A stretch of DNA of 64,000 nucleotides, from positions 124,001-188,000 of the forward strand of contig CALWLY010000001.1 of the NCBI GenBank assembly GCA_944381635.1, in the 5' to 3' direction. The stretch is from an uncultured Lachnospiraceae bacterium (GTDB taxonomy: Bacteria > Bacillota > Clostridia > Lachnospirales > Lachnospiraceae). Below, in pieces: positions 52,923 to 61,946 of this stretch (position 1 is its first letter; each line of letters begins with the position of its first letter). The notes beneath the pieces are model-generated. The model worked only from the letters and a program-made list of their open reading frames with translations, made no database searches and was not told the origin of the DNA. The position numbers and the translations under genes are program-made.

Positions 52923-55900
52923 GTGAGAGACAATCAGAAAAAGAACAAAAAATCCGGAACAACAGGAAAAAAGGCGGCATTTTCTGAATTTTCTGCCGGC
53001 AAAAAAAGCGTAAAAGAAAAGAAAAGCAAGGAATTAAACCGTAAAAAGAAGTCGAAAACCGGCGAAGAAAAATACAGGGATGATTATCTTTGGGAAGAAG
53101 ATTATGCATACGACGACTATGAGGCCGGCGAAGATTATGATGAAAATTATGATGATTATTATGACGAAGACGATGATTATGAAGAAAGTTTTGAAGAATA
53201 CGAACCGGTTACAAAGAGCAGCCGGGTAAAGCGCAGAGACTCTTCTGATAACTATAAATACGAAGAAGAGTATTACGAAGAGGAGGATGCGGGAGACTAT
53301 TATGAGACTGATCGGTATGACAGCGCCGATGGCTCCTATGGTTCCGAAGATTCTTATGATTCGGAAGACTACTATGATTCCGGAGATTACTATGATTCGA
53401 AATCTTATGGAGATTATGATGATTTCGGGGATCGCCGTGCTTCCTCTGACAGGGTGAAGTCTGCAGGGAAAAAGAGTGCAAAACAGACAGGGAAAAAGAC
53501 GTCCTCAAAAGGAAAGAAAATTTCCGCCGGAAAGAGCGGTGGAAAGACTGCGGCTTCTTCCCGGAAGAAGAAAAAGCAGACGGGAAATGTTATTGTGGAT
53601 TTCCTGACACACATGAATGCGATGGACAGAGTGGTGGCCGCTACCGGTGCCATTGTTCTGATCGCAGCTATGGTTACCGGCGGAATTTACAGCAGCGCCA
53701 GAACTGTACAGGCTCAGGTGGCAGCCATGGCGGAGATCGGGGAACAGTTAGAGCAGGTAGGAATTGCCGGAGAAGATGTTTTTGTAGCGGTGGCAGATGC
53801 CAGACTTGCCGGGCAGGAGGCGGCAGCTGCATCGGAAGATACAGAATATGAAGAAAAGGAACTGGATACTTCAGTTTCCATTAGCCTGAAGCTTTCTTCC
53901 ATTCAGAAGGATCTGAAAATCAAATTTACAAACAAAAATACCGGAAAACTGATTCCGAGAGTTTCTTTTTCGGTAGACATCAAAGGACCTGAAAACCTAA
54001 GCAAGACGGATGACGATCAGGACGGCATCATTTATCTGAAGGATATTACACCGGGTGAATATACAGTAACCGTCACAGGGCCGGAAGGAATCGATGGCAG
54101 CAAGGTGGCAGGGATTGAAGGAGCTGTCACGGTAAAGGCATCTCCGGATTATAAAAAAGTGGATGTCAGCGACGAAGTCAAAACCGAATCGGAGATCAAT
54201 GCGGCCAAGGAAGATACACAGGTGGCTCTGCCCGAAGAATCCACATTGAAAGATACGGTGGAATGGGTGGAATCCACAAAAACCCCCATCGGGGATTCCA
54301 AGGAGAGCTATGAGGAAGTAAAGAAAGCGGATATTCCCGATCCCGGGGCATCCGCCAGTGCAGATTTTGTGCGTCTGGCGGGAAAACTTCCTGCTATAGA
54401 GACAGAGGATCTGCTGCTTGCACAGAACAATAAGGATACAAGAGATGTTTCCGGGAATGATGGAACTGAAGAAGGCGGAGGCGATAACGGAGAAGGCGGC
54501 GAAACCGAGGGCGGTGGTGAGACCGGAGACGGAGGCAATACCGAAAATCCCGATCCTTCTTTAAAGAGTATTTCCCTGTCGCAGAGCAGTCTTTCTTTAA
54601 AAGAGGGCGAGAGCAGCACATTAAGTTACACGCTGGATCCTTCTGATTATCAGGGTTCTCCTTCCTGGAGCTCCGACAATGAAAGCGTTGCTTCGGTAAG
54701 CGGAGGAACAGTAACGGCGCACAAAGCCGGAACGGCTAAGATTACGGTCAGCCTGGACGGCAAATCGGCATCCTGCACGGTAACCGTTTCATCCACAGAA
54801 AAAAAACTGGAAAGCATTTCCATCAGTACAAAGGAAGCGGCGGTTACACAGGGAGATTCCATTCAGCTAAGCGTTTCGGCGACACCCGGCGATGCCTCCG
54901 GATTGAAGTTTGCATGGAGCAGTGATAATTCCGGTGTGGCTGAGGTGGATCAGAACGGCAAAGTGACAGGAAAAAGCGCAGGTACTGCGAACATTACAGT
55001 TACAGCCACAGACAGTCAGGGAACAAAGCTTACACAAAGCTGCAAAGTGACGGTGAGCAAGAAAAAAGAGGCACTGACTGTTTCTATCTCCAACTTTGAA
55101 ATGGTTGCGGGAACGACGAAAAACTGGAAAGATCTGCCGGTTAAAACCACCGGGGAAGTGGGAAGTGTTTCCATTACCGTAAACGGCGGCTCTTCCGTGG
55201 CATCCAATGGGAAAACCTATGTAAAAGTGAGCGGGGAAAATATCCAGGCTCTCAGAAGCATTAAGGATGTAAAAGTAAAGATAACCGTAAAAGGCACAGG
55301 CCAAAACAACGGCGAATCATCCTCAGCGGAAGCTGTCCTGACGGTAGTTGCGGCTGGTGTGGATGAAGTTGTTTTAAGCCAGACATCAGCAACACTTAAG
55401 GTGGGAGAAACCCTGCAGCTGACTGCGAAAGTGGGAACCAGCGGCTACACAGGCGTTATCTGGGAAAGTAAGGACCCTTCCATTGCCTCTGTAGACGATC
55501 ACGGAAACGGTCTTGTTAAAGCACTGAAACCGGGAAAGACCCAGATCATTGCCCATAGTTCTGAGGTTATGGAGAAGACGGCAGTCTGCGAGATAACCGT
55601 TGTCAGCGACAAAGATTTGAGCGGTCTTTTAAAGGACAAGGATGGAAACCAGCTTTATTACAAGGATTCCAAGGGAAATTACATAGAGGCAAAACAGGAA
55701 GACTATTACAAATACGATGTTTTCTATCGCAAAAAGGATGCAACCGAATATAAGTATACCGGCTGGCAGACTCTGGACGGAAAGACCTATTTCTTTGACA
55801 AAAACGGGAATAAGGTAACCGGAGACCAGGTAATTCAGGGAATGAAATATTCCTTTGACAGCGACGGCGTGTTAAAGCAAAGCTCCGGCATTATGGGAAT

Positions 55901-56480
55901 TGACGTATCCAAGCATAATGGAAATATTGACTGGAATGCAGTCAGGGATTCCGGTGTCAACTTTGTAATCATCCGCTGCGGATACCGCGGTTCAGCAACA
56001 GGAGCGTTGGTAATAGATCCCAAGTTTAAGGCAAACATACAGGGAGCGACTGCCGCAGGGCTGAAAGTGGGTGTATATTTCTTCAGTCAGGCAGTAAATG
56101 AGGCTGAGGCTATTGAGGAGGCCTCCATGGCGCTGGATCTGATCAAAGGATACAAGATTTCCTATCCGGTGTTCATCGATGTGGAAGCTTCTAACGGCCG
56201 TGGAGATACCATAAGCTCTGCCCAGAGAACAGCAGTTGTGGATGCGTTCTGCAAAACCATTCAGAACGGCGGCTATACTCCGGGCATTTACGCAAACCGC
56301 AGCTGGCTCACCGGTAAGATGAATATGGGAAGTCTGAATAAATATAAGGTATGGTATGCCCAGTATGCGGCAAGTCCTACCTATACAGGACGCTTTGATA
56401 TGTGGCAGTATTCTTCCAGGGGAAGAATTTCCGGAATCAGCGGCAATGTAGACTTGAATATCAGCTATCTGGGCTATTAA
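52923..56480 (+). CDS. cell-surface GH25 lysozyme with BIG2 domains
   Basis: 1185 residues from GTG 52923 (AGGAGG at 52911-52916). Order: Lys-rich start; very acidic Asp/Glu/Tyr/Ser tract (about 50-175); Lys-rich tract; one helix (about 236-258), no cleavable signal; CnaB/SpaA-like Ig fold (about 330-395); Gly/Glu-rich linker (about 515-545); BIG2-type domains starting near 548, 629 and 813; two glucan-binding-type repeats (WQTLDGKTYFFDKNGNKVTG); and the GH25 muramidase (about 992-1185) with IDVSKHNGNIDW (Asp994) and IDVEASN (Asp1086, Glu1088). It should cut peptidoglycan while anchored by its N-terminus. The large acidic tail is cytoplasmic by this topology. Confidence 0.9.
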   Translation: MRDNQKKNKKSGTTGKKAAFSEFSAGKKSVKEKKSKELNRKKKSKTGEEKYRDDYLWEEDYAYDDYEAGEDYDENYDDYYDEDDDYEESFEEYEPVTKSSRVKRRDSSDNYKYEEEYYEEEDAGDYYETDRYDSADGSYGSEDSYDSEDYYDSGDYYDSKSYGDYDDFGDRRASSDRVKSAGKKSAKQTGKKTSSKGKKISAGKSGGKTAASSRKKKKQTGNVIVDFLTHMNAMDRVVAATGAIVLIAAMVTGGIYSSARTVQAQVAAMAEIGEQLEQVGIAGEDVFVAVADARLAGQEAAAASEDTEYEEKELDTSVSISLKLSSIQKDLKIKFTNKNTGKLIPRVSFSVDIKGPENLSKTDDDQDGIIYLKDITPGEYTVTVTGPEGIDGSKVAGIEGAVTVKASPDYKKVDVSDEVKTESEINAAKEDTQVALPEESTLKDTVEWVESTKTPIGDSKESYEEVKKADIPDPGASASADFVRLAGKLPAIETEDLLLAQNNKDTRDVSGNDGTEEGGGDNGEGGETEGGGETGDGGNTENPDPSLKSISLSQSSLSLKEGESSTLSYTLDPSDYQGSPSWSSDNESVASVSGGTVTAHKAGTAKITVSLDGKSASCTVTVSSTEKKLESISISTKEAAVTQGDSIQLSVSATPGDASGLKFAWSSDNSGVAEVDQNGKVTGKSAGTANITVTATDSQGTKLTQSCKVTVSKKKEALTVSISNFEMVAGTTKNWKDLPVKTTGEVGSVSITVNGGSSVASNGKTYVKVSGENIQALRSIKDVKVKITVKGTGQNNGESSSAEAVLTVVAAGVDEVVLSQTSATLKVGETLQLTAKVGTSGYTGVIWESKDPSIASVDDHGNGLVKALKPGKTQIIAHSSEVMEKTAVCEITVVSDKDLSGLLKDKDGNQLYYKDSKGNYIEAKQEDYYKYDVFYRKKDATEYKYTGWQTLDGKTYFFDKNGNKVTGDQVIQGMKYSFDSDGVLKQSSGIMGIDVSKHNGNIDWNAVRDSGVNFVIIRCGYRGSATGALVIDPKFKANIQGATAAGLKVGVYFFSQAVNEAEAIEEASMALDLIKGYKISYPVFIDVEASNGRGDTISSAQRTAVVDAFCKTIQNGGYTPGIYANRSWLTGKMNMGSLNKYKVWYAQYAASPTYTGRFDMWQYSSRGRISGISGNVDLNISYLGY

Positions 56481-56526
56481 ATCTTGAAAAACAGAGAACA
56501 GAAAAAGAACTGACAGAAGCGCAAAT

Positions 56527-56563
56527 AAGAGGGAATCCCGCTGTATTGACGGGATTCCCTCTT
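56527..56563 (+). terminator. hairpin after the GH25 gene
   Basis: 14-bp perfect stem AAGAGGGAATCCCG / CGGGATTCCCTCTT with a 9-base loop, 46 bases after the stop codon. Only a short T run follows, so termination may be incomplete. Confidence 0.65.
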
Positions 56564-56613
56564 GTACGGTAAAAATAATCGTACCGGGCCGGAGAGGAAT
56601 TGTGACTTTTTGC

Positions 56614-56642
56614 TTGGTAAAAAAAGGACTTTATGATATACT
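56614..56642 (+). promoter_or_regulatory. candidate promoter for the rfbB operon
   Basis: -35 TTGGTA (56614-56619), 17-bp spacer, -10 TATACT (56637-56642). An overlapping alternative uses TTGCTT and TATGAT. About 85 bases of leader to ATG 56732. Confidence 0.6.
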
Positions 56643-56731
56643 AAGGTTGATTTTATACGTTGGGATGCGTATTTTTTCACATCCTGCCCTTATTTGAATG
56701 AAAACAAGAAAGAAAATTTCAGGAGGAAGAC

Positions 56732-57808
56732 ATGAGAACTTATCTCGTCACCGGAGGAGCCGGCTTTATCGGTTCCAATTACATTCACTATATGTTTAAA
56801 AAATATGGAGACTCCATCCGCATCATCAATGTGGATGCTCTGACCTATGCAGGAAACCTGGAAAATTTAAAAAGTGTGGAAAACCGGGAAAACTATACGT
56901 TTGTGAAGGCGGATATCTGCGATAAAGAAGCCATTTCCCGTATTTTCGCGGAAAATGATATTGACAGAGTGGTACATTTTGCAGCAGAGAGTCATGTGGA
57001 CAGAAGTATCCGCAACCCGGAAGTTTTTGTACAGACAAACGTCCTGGGAACTGCCGTAATGTTAAACTGTGCAAAAGCCGCATGGGAACTGCCGGACGGC
57101 ACTTTCAAGGAAGGGAAAAAATTCCTTCATGTTTCCACAGATGAAGTGTACGGTTCCCTGGAGGAGGACGGAGGCTATTTTTACGAGACAACTCCCTATG
57201 CGCCGCACAGTCCTTACTCAGCAAGCAAGGCAAGTTCGGACATGCTGGTGAAGGCATATATGGATACGTATAAATTTCCGGCAAACATTACAAACTGCTC
57301 CAACAACTATGGACCGTATCAGTTCCCGGAAAAGCTGATTCCGCTGATTATTAACAACGCGCTTCATGGAAAGAAGCTTCCGGTTTACGGAGACGGCAAA
57401 AATGTGCGCGACTGGCTGTATGTGGAAGATCATGCCAAAGCCATCGATATGGTTCAGGAAAAAGGACGTCTGTTTGAAACCTACAATGTAGGCGGTCACA
57501 ATGAAAAGCAGAACATCGAGATCATCCATATTATTCTGGATACTCTTCAGGAAATGCTGGATGATTCCGACCCGAGAAAAGCGCTGGTAAGCAAAGATCT
57601 GATCACTTACGTGGAAGACCGCAAGGGACATGACAGAAGGTATGCGATCGCTCCGGACAAAATCAAAGCAGAGATTGGCTGGGAGCCGGAAACCATGTTC
57701 CAGGAAGGAATCCGCAAGACGATCCAGTGGTATTTTGAACACGAAGACTGGATGAAAAATGTCACAAGCGGAGATTACCAGAAATACTACGAAGAAATGT
57801 ATAAATAG
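56732..57808 (+). CDS. rfbB: dTDP-glucose 4,6-dehydratase
   Basis: 358 residues. NAD motif [28 protein letters not shown] supplies Thr, Asp and Glu; [11 protein letters not shown] gives Tyr162 and Lys166; [14 protein letters not shown] and [13 protein letters not shown] are further RmlB signatures. It turns dTDP-glucose into dTDP-4-keto-6-deoxyglucose. AGGAGG precedes the ATG. First gene of the operon with rfbA, rfbC and the Wzm/Wzt exporter. Confidence 0.95.
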   Translation: MRTYLVTGGAGFIGSNYIHYMFKKYGDSIRIINVDALTYAGNLENLKSVENRENYTFVKADICDKEAISRIFAENDIDRVVHFAAESHVDRSIRNPEVFVQTNVLGTAVMLNCAKAAWELPDGTFKEGKKFLHVSTDEVYGSLEEDGGYFYETTPYAPHSPYSASKASSDMLVKAYMDTYKFPANITNCSNNYGPYQFPEKLIPLIINNALHGKKLPVYGDGKNVRDWLYVEDHAKAIDMVQEKGRLFETYNVGGHNEKQNIEIIHIILDTLQEMLDDSDPRKALVSKDLITYVEDRKGHDRRYAIAPDKIKAEIGWEPETMFQEGIRKTIQWYFEHEDWMKNVTSGDYQKYYEEMYK

Positions 57809-57972
57809 ACGCTGCGTTTTGCAACAGAGCTGTGGGAGGAAACTTACCGCAGACGGCAGAAAGCAGTTTGTCTGATAAGAAGCGAAAGAATGAGGATGCC
57901 AGAAATCCCGGGGGAAAACGGCACCCTCTTTCGGCGCGTTTACAGGACAAATGGAAAGGAGTATATCTTTTG

Positions 57973-58848
57973 ATGAAGGGTATTATTTTAGCAGGGGGAA
58001 GCGGAACGAGACTGTATCCGCTGACAAAAGCAGTATCCAAACAGATCATGCCGGTTTATGACAAACCGATGATTTACTATCCCTTATCCACGCTGATGCT
58101 GGCAGGGATCAGGGAAATTCTGATTATTTCCACACCCCGCGATCTGCCGGTGTTTCAGGAACTGTTCCAGGATGGATCACAGCTGGGTCTGTCCATGTCT
58201 TATGCAGTGCAGGAGACTCCCAGAGGACTGGCGGATGCTTTTATCATCGGAGAAGAGTTTATCGGAAGCGATAGTGTAGCACTTGTGCTGGGAGACAATA
58301 TTTTCTATGGACAGAGCTTTTCCAAACTGCTCAGGGAAGTGGCTTCCAGAGAAAAAGGAGCGACTATTTTCGGTTATTATGTAAGAGATCCCAGAGAATA
58401 CGGCGTGGTGGAATTTGACGAAAACGGCAAGGCTCTTTCCATTGAAGAAAAGCCGGAACATCCCAAGAGCAACTATGCGGTGCCCGGGCTTTATTTTTAT
58501 GACAATGATGTGGTGGAGATAGCCAAAAACGTAAAACCTTCCGCCAGAGGAGAAATCGAAATTACTTCCATCAACAACGAATATTTGAAAAGAGGCACTC
58601 TCAGAGTGGAGACTATGGGAAGAGGTTTTGCATGGCTGGATACCGGAAGCCATGACTCTTTGCTGGATGCTGCGGATTTTGTGGCGGCTTTCCAGAAACG
58701 TCAGGGACTTTATATTTCCTGCATTGAGGAAATTGCCTATAAAAGAGGGTTTATCACCAAAGAGCAGCTGCTGAAGCTGGCAGAGCCTCTGATGAAGACA
58801 GATTACGGAAAGTATATGGTAGAGGTTGCAAACGGTCTGGGAGTCTGA
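57973..58848 (+). CDS. rfbA: glucose-1-phosphate thymidylyltransferase
   Basis: 291 residues from ATG 57973 (AAAGGAG at 57955-57961). A longer frame upstream is not needed: the protein starts [18 protein letters not shown] like all RmlA enzymes. [26 protein letters not shown] and the late [11 protein letters not shown] complete the signature. It makes dTDP-glucose for rfbB and is feedback-controlled by dTDP-rhamnose in known cases. Confidence 0.95.
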   Translation: MKGIILAGGSGTRLYPLTKAVSKQIMPVYDKPMIYYPLSTLMLAGIREILIISTPRDLPVFQELFQDGSQLGLSMSYAVQETPRGLADAFIIGEEFIGSDSVALVLGDNIFYGQSFSKLLREVASREKGATIFGYYVRDPREYGVVEFDENGKALSIEEKPEHPKSNYAVPGLYFYDNDVVEIAKNVKPSARGEIEITSINNEYLKRGTLRVETMGRGFAWLDTGSHDSLLDAADFVAAFQKRQGLYISCIEEIAYKRGFITKEQLLKLAEPLMKTDYGKYMVEVANGLGV

Positions 58849-58927
58849 AGGAATTTTCGGACAAAAGGAATGAGATTATGATCAGGACAGCCGTTTTTGT
58901 AAGCGGCGGAATGGAGGAAACAGGACA

Positions 58928-59482
58928 ATGGGTAAGATTACAGTGGAGACCTGTCATATCGAAGGACTTAAGGTGGTAACACCGACAGTTTTCGGCGATA
59001 ACAGGGGCTATTTTATGGAAACCTATAATTACAATGACTATAAAGAGGCGGGTATTGATGAGGTGTTTGTTCAGGACAACCAGTCATCTTCCAGAAAGGG
59101 CGTTCTTCGCGGACTTCACTTTCAGAAAGAATATCCCCAGGGCAAGCTGGTACGCGCTGTCCGCGGAGAAGTTTTTGATGTGGCAGTGGATCTGCGGAAA
59201 GATTCTCCCACTTTCGGTCAGTGGTACGGCGTGGCTTTAAGCGAAGAGAACAAGAAGCAGTTTTTCATTCCGAAAGGTTTTGCTCACGGTTTTCTGGTGC
59301 TGTCTGATTACGCTGAGTTTGCTTATAAGTGCACGGATTTTTACCATCCCAACGACGAGGGCGGCTTGATCTGGAACGATGCAGAAATAGGAATTAAATG
59401 GCCGATTCCGGAAGGAATGGAACTTATCTTTTCCGAAAAAGACCAGAAATGGCCCACACTGAAGGAGTATACGGGAAAATAG
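58928..59482 (+). CDS. rfbC: dTDP-4-dehydrorhamnose 3,5-epimerase
   Basis: 184 residues, RmlC cupin. FMETYNYNDYKEAGI, FVQDNQSSSRKGVLRGLHFQ (catalytic His in RGLHFQ), VFDVAVDLRKDSPTFGQW and FIPKGFAHGFLVL are all present. GGAGG ten bases upstream of the ATG. rmlD, which finishes dTDP-rhamnose, is not between here and the window end, so it must lie elsewhere. Confidence 0.95.
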   Translation: MGKITVETCHIEGLKVVTPTVFGDNRGYFMETYNYNDYKEAGIDEVFVQDNQSSSRKGVLRGLHFQKEYPQGKLVRAVRGEVFDVAVDLRKDSPTFGQWYGVALSEENKKQFFIPKGFAHGFLVLSDYAEFAYKCTDFYHPNDEGGLIWNDAEIGIKWPIPEGMELIFSEKDQKWPTLKEYTGK

Positions 59483-59485
59483 AGT

Positions 59486-60502
59486 ATGGAAAAAAGTAAG
59501 AAAAAGAGACATCCTATCGGCAAAAAGGCAGGGATTGCCATCTTCACGGTTCTGATGCTTTTGCTTGGGCTCGTCATTGTTTTATATCACAACCCTCTGG
59601 CGGATCCTCAGGAAGAACTTGTAAAGAAAATCATAGCCTGCGTGATCATTGTGGCTGCCATTGCGGCATTTGCGCTTCTTTATGACAAGATAGCGGTGCT
59701 TCCGGGAGAGCTTTATCAGAATCGCAGACTGATCTGGAAGCTTGCCAAAAGTGACTTCAAAAAAAGATATGCAGGCTCTTATATGGGAGCCTTTTGGGCG
59801 ATGGTTCAGCCGGTGATCACTGTGCTGATGTACTATTTTGTGTTTGATAAAATTTTCGGGGCAAAATCAGGGCTTGTAAAAAACGGAATTGAAGTTTCCT
59901 ATGTACTTTTCCTGACAGCAGGTCTTGTTCCCTGGTTTTATTTTTCCGAAGCGCTGACAAGCTCTATGACGGCGCTGTTAGAGTACAACTATCTTGTAAA
60001 AAAGGTAGTGTTTAAAATCAGTATTCTGCCGATCATCAAAATTATTGCGGCTACTTTTATTCATATATTCTTTGCCATGGTACTGGTTATTCTGGCGTGG
60101 CTGCTGGGATATCCGCCTACGCTGTATACCCTGCAGATCTTTTATTACAGTTTCTGTATGTTCGCTATCGTTTTGGCGGCCAGCTATACGCTTTGCTCGG
60201 TGGTTGTTTTCTTCCGGGATTTACAGCAGATTATCGGTATCGTACTGCAGGTGGGCATGTGGGCGACTCCCGTGCTTTGGAGTTTCAGTAACACTAATTT
60301 CAGTGATACCATGATAAGCATTTTGAAAATCAATCCGTTAGTATATATTACCGAAGGATACCGGGACGCTGTTTACGGCGGACACTGGTTCTGGCAGGAT
60401 TTTTATTCCACGGTTTATTTCTGGATTATAACGATTGTGCTGTTTGTGATCGGCGCAGTTATCTTTAAGCGGCTGAAACCTCAGTTTGCGGATGTTATGT
60501 AA
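59486..60502 (+). CDS. ABC-2 permease of a polysaccharide exporter (Wzm/TagG/RgpC-like)
   Basis: 338 residues. An N-terminal extra part with two helices (about 10-65) precedes the usual ABC-2 permease, which starts with RRLIWKLAKSDFKKRYAGSYMG and FWAMVQPVITVLMYYFVF. Six helices follow, with LNPLVYITEGYRD-like INPLVYITEGYRDAVYG near the end. It forms the membrane channel for a finished, lipid-linked polymer. It overlaps its ATPase gene by one base. Confidence 0.9.
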   Translation: MEKSKKKRHPIGKKAGIAIFTVLMLLLGLVIVLYHNPLADPQEELVKKIIACVIIVAAIAAFALLYDKIAVLPGELYQNRRLIWKLAKSDFKKRYAGSYMGAFWAMVQPVITVLMYYFVFDKIFGAKSGLVKNGIEVSYVLFLTAGLVPWFYFSEALTSSMTALLEYNYLVKKVVFKISILPIIKIIAATFIHIFFAMVLVILAWLLGYPPTLYTLQIFYYSFCMFAIVLAASYTLCSVVVFFRDLQQIIGIVLQVGMWATPVLWSFSNTNFSDTMISILKINPLVYITEGYRDAVYGGHWFWQDFYSTVYFWIITIVLFVIGAVIFKRLKPQFADVM

Positions 60503-61821
60503 TGGAGTTTGACAATATGGAAAACAGAAATCTTGCCATCCATGTGGAAGGCGTGAACAAAGTATATAAGCTGTACAATCGGAATCGGGACCGCGTGCTG
60601 GAATCTCTGGGACTTTCCAGAAAGAAACGTTCCACGGATCACTATGCCCTTAAAGATGTGAGCATGGATATCTATCAGGGAGAGACGGTGGGAATCATCG
60701 GAACCAACGGTTCCGGGAAATCTACCATTCTTAAAATCATTACCGGAGTTTTGACACAGACAAGCGGCACCGTGGAAGTAAACGGCAGAATCTCAGCCCT
60801 TCTTGAACTGGGGGCCGGATTTAACATGGAGTACAACGGTATTGAGAATATCTACTTGAACGGCACCATGATTGGCTTTTCGGAAAAAGAGATTGAGGAA
60901 AAGCTCCAGGATATTCTGGACTTTGCGGATATCGGAGAGTACATTTATCAGCCGGTAAAAACTTATTCCAGCGGTATGTTTGTCCGTCTGGCCTTTGCCG
61001 TTGCCATCAACATTGATCCGGAAATTCTCATTGTAGACGAGGCGCTTTCGGTGGGCGACGTATTTTTCCAGGCAAAGTGCTACCGGAAATTTGAGGAATT
61101 TAAGAAAAAAGGAAAGACGATTCTTTTTGTAAGCCATGATTTAAGTGCCATCAGCAAATACTGCGACCGTGCGATTCTGCTGAATCAGGGCGTAAAATTA
61201 GGGGAAGGAAGCCCCAAAGAGATGATAGACGCTTACAAGCAGGTGCTGGTAGGACAGTATGAGGTTCCAAAGCCGTCTGACGCGCCCAATTTAAGTCAGG
61301 ATGAAGATATCAGGGAGGCGCTGGAAAAGAGAAAAGAACAGCAGAAAAAGAATCGTCAGGCAGGGGTAAATCCGGAAACACTGGAATACGGAACTCACCA
61401 GGCGGAAATCATAGATTATTATGTGACAGACAGAAACGGTGTGCAGACAACTGCCATTTTAAAGGGCGATGTTTTCACCATGCATATGAAAGTGGCTGTT
61501 CTGGAAGATCTGCCCGCCCCCATTTTTGCCCTGTCTATAAAGAATATCAAAGGCGTGGAGATCACAGGAACCAACACCATGTTTGAAAAAACCTTCCTCG
61601 ACAGCGTAAAAAAAGGTGAGGTGAAGGAGATTACCTTTACTCAGAAAATGCAGCTGCAGGGAGGAGATTATCTGATCTCCCTTGGCGTCACAGGCTATGA
61701 GGGAGATGAGTTCAAAGTATATCACAGGCTTTACGATGTGATGAATATCACGGTAGTGTCTGACAAGGATACGGTGGGATACTTTGATATGGAATCCAAG
61801 GTAGAAGTAAAAAATGTGTAA
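60502..61821 (+). CDS. ABC ATPase of a polysaccharide exporter with C-terminal carbohydrate-binding domain (Wzt-like)
   Basis: 439 residues. ATPase in 1-250: Walker A GTNGSGKST (67-75), signature YSSGMFVRLA (from 155), Walker B ILIVDEAL (near 175-182) and the H-loop in FVSHDLSA. After a Lys/Glu-rich linker (260-300) comes a beta-sandwich of Wzt-C type with ALSIKNIKGVEITGTNT. In E. coli O9a this domain binds the chemically capped end of the glycan and so couples export to chain termination. The next gene encodes such a capping enzyme class. Confidence 0.92.
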   Translation: MEFDNMENRNLAIHVEGVNKVYKLYNRNRDRVLESLGLSRKKRSTDHYALKDVSMDIYQGETVGIIGTNGSGKSTILKIITGVLTQTSGTVEVNGRISALLELGAGFNMEYNGIENIYLNGTMIGFSEKEIEEKLQDILDFADIGEYIYQPVKTYSSGMFVRLAFAVAINIDPEILIVDEALSVGDVFFQAKCYRKFEEFKKKGKTILFVSHDLSAISKYCDRAILLNQGVKLGEGSPKEMIDAYKQVLVGQYEVPKPSDAPNLSQDEDIREALEKRKEQQKKNRQAGVNPETLEYGTHQAEIIDYYVTDRNGVQTTAILKGDVFTMHMKVAVLEDLPAPIFALSIKNIKGVEITGTNTMFEKTFLDSVKKGEVKEITFTQKMQLQGGDYLISLGVTGYEGDEFKVYHRLYDVMNITVVSDKDTVGYFDMESKVEVKNV

Positions 61822-61823
61822 TT

Positions 61824-61921
61824 TTTTCCGGCTTCGTGTATTTTCAGTGATTGCGGCAGCAGAGAACCTGTCTGTAAGGACCCTGGGGTTTCTGCGTCAG
61901 GATATACGAATAGCCGGAAAA
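61824..61921. repeat. long-span inverted repeat before the last gene
   Basis: TTTTCCGGCT (61824-61833) and AGCCGGAAAA (61912-61921) are perfect complements and partly extend inwards (TTCGTGTA with TACGAA). The 78-base loop holds smaller hairpins. A T-rich tract follows, so in mRNA it could act as a weak terminator or set the ratio between the exporter and the last gene. Confidence 0.4.
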
Positions 61922-61946
61922 TCATTTTTTTGAAATGGAGCAGAAT

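Noticed and set aside
53100-53460. Low-complexity Asp/Tyr/Ser tract considered as a tandem DNA repeat
   Set aside because: The codons vary and no unit repeats exactly; it is a biased protein segment and not a satellite.
57832-57972. N-terminal extension of the rfbA reading frame
   Set aside because: The 47 extra codons have no match to RmlA, whose N-terminus is invariant near MKGIILAGG, and AAAGGAG lies at the right distance from ATG 57973.
52861-61900. Shared 12-mer CAGAAACCCCAG near 52872 (+) and around 61886 (-) considered as a regulatory repeat
   Set aside because: In 64 kb on two strands a large number of chance 12-base matches is expected; flanks do not match.
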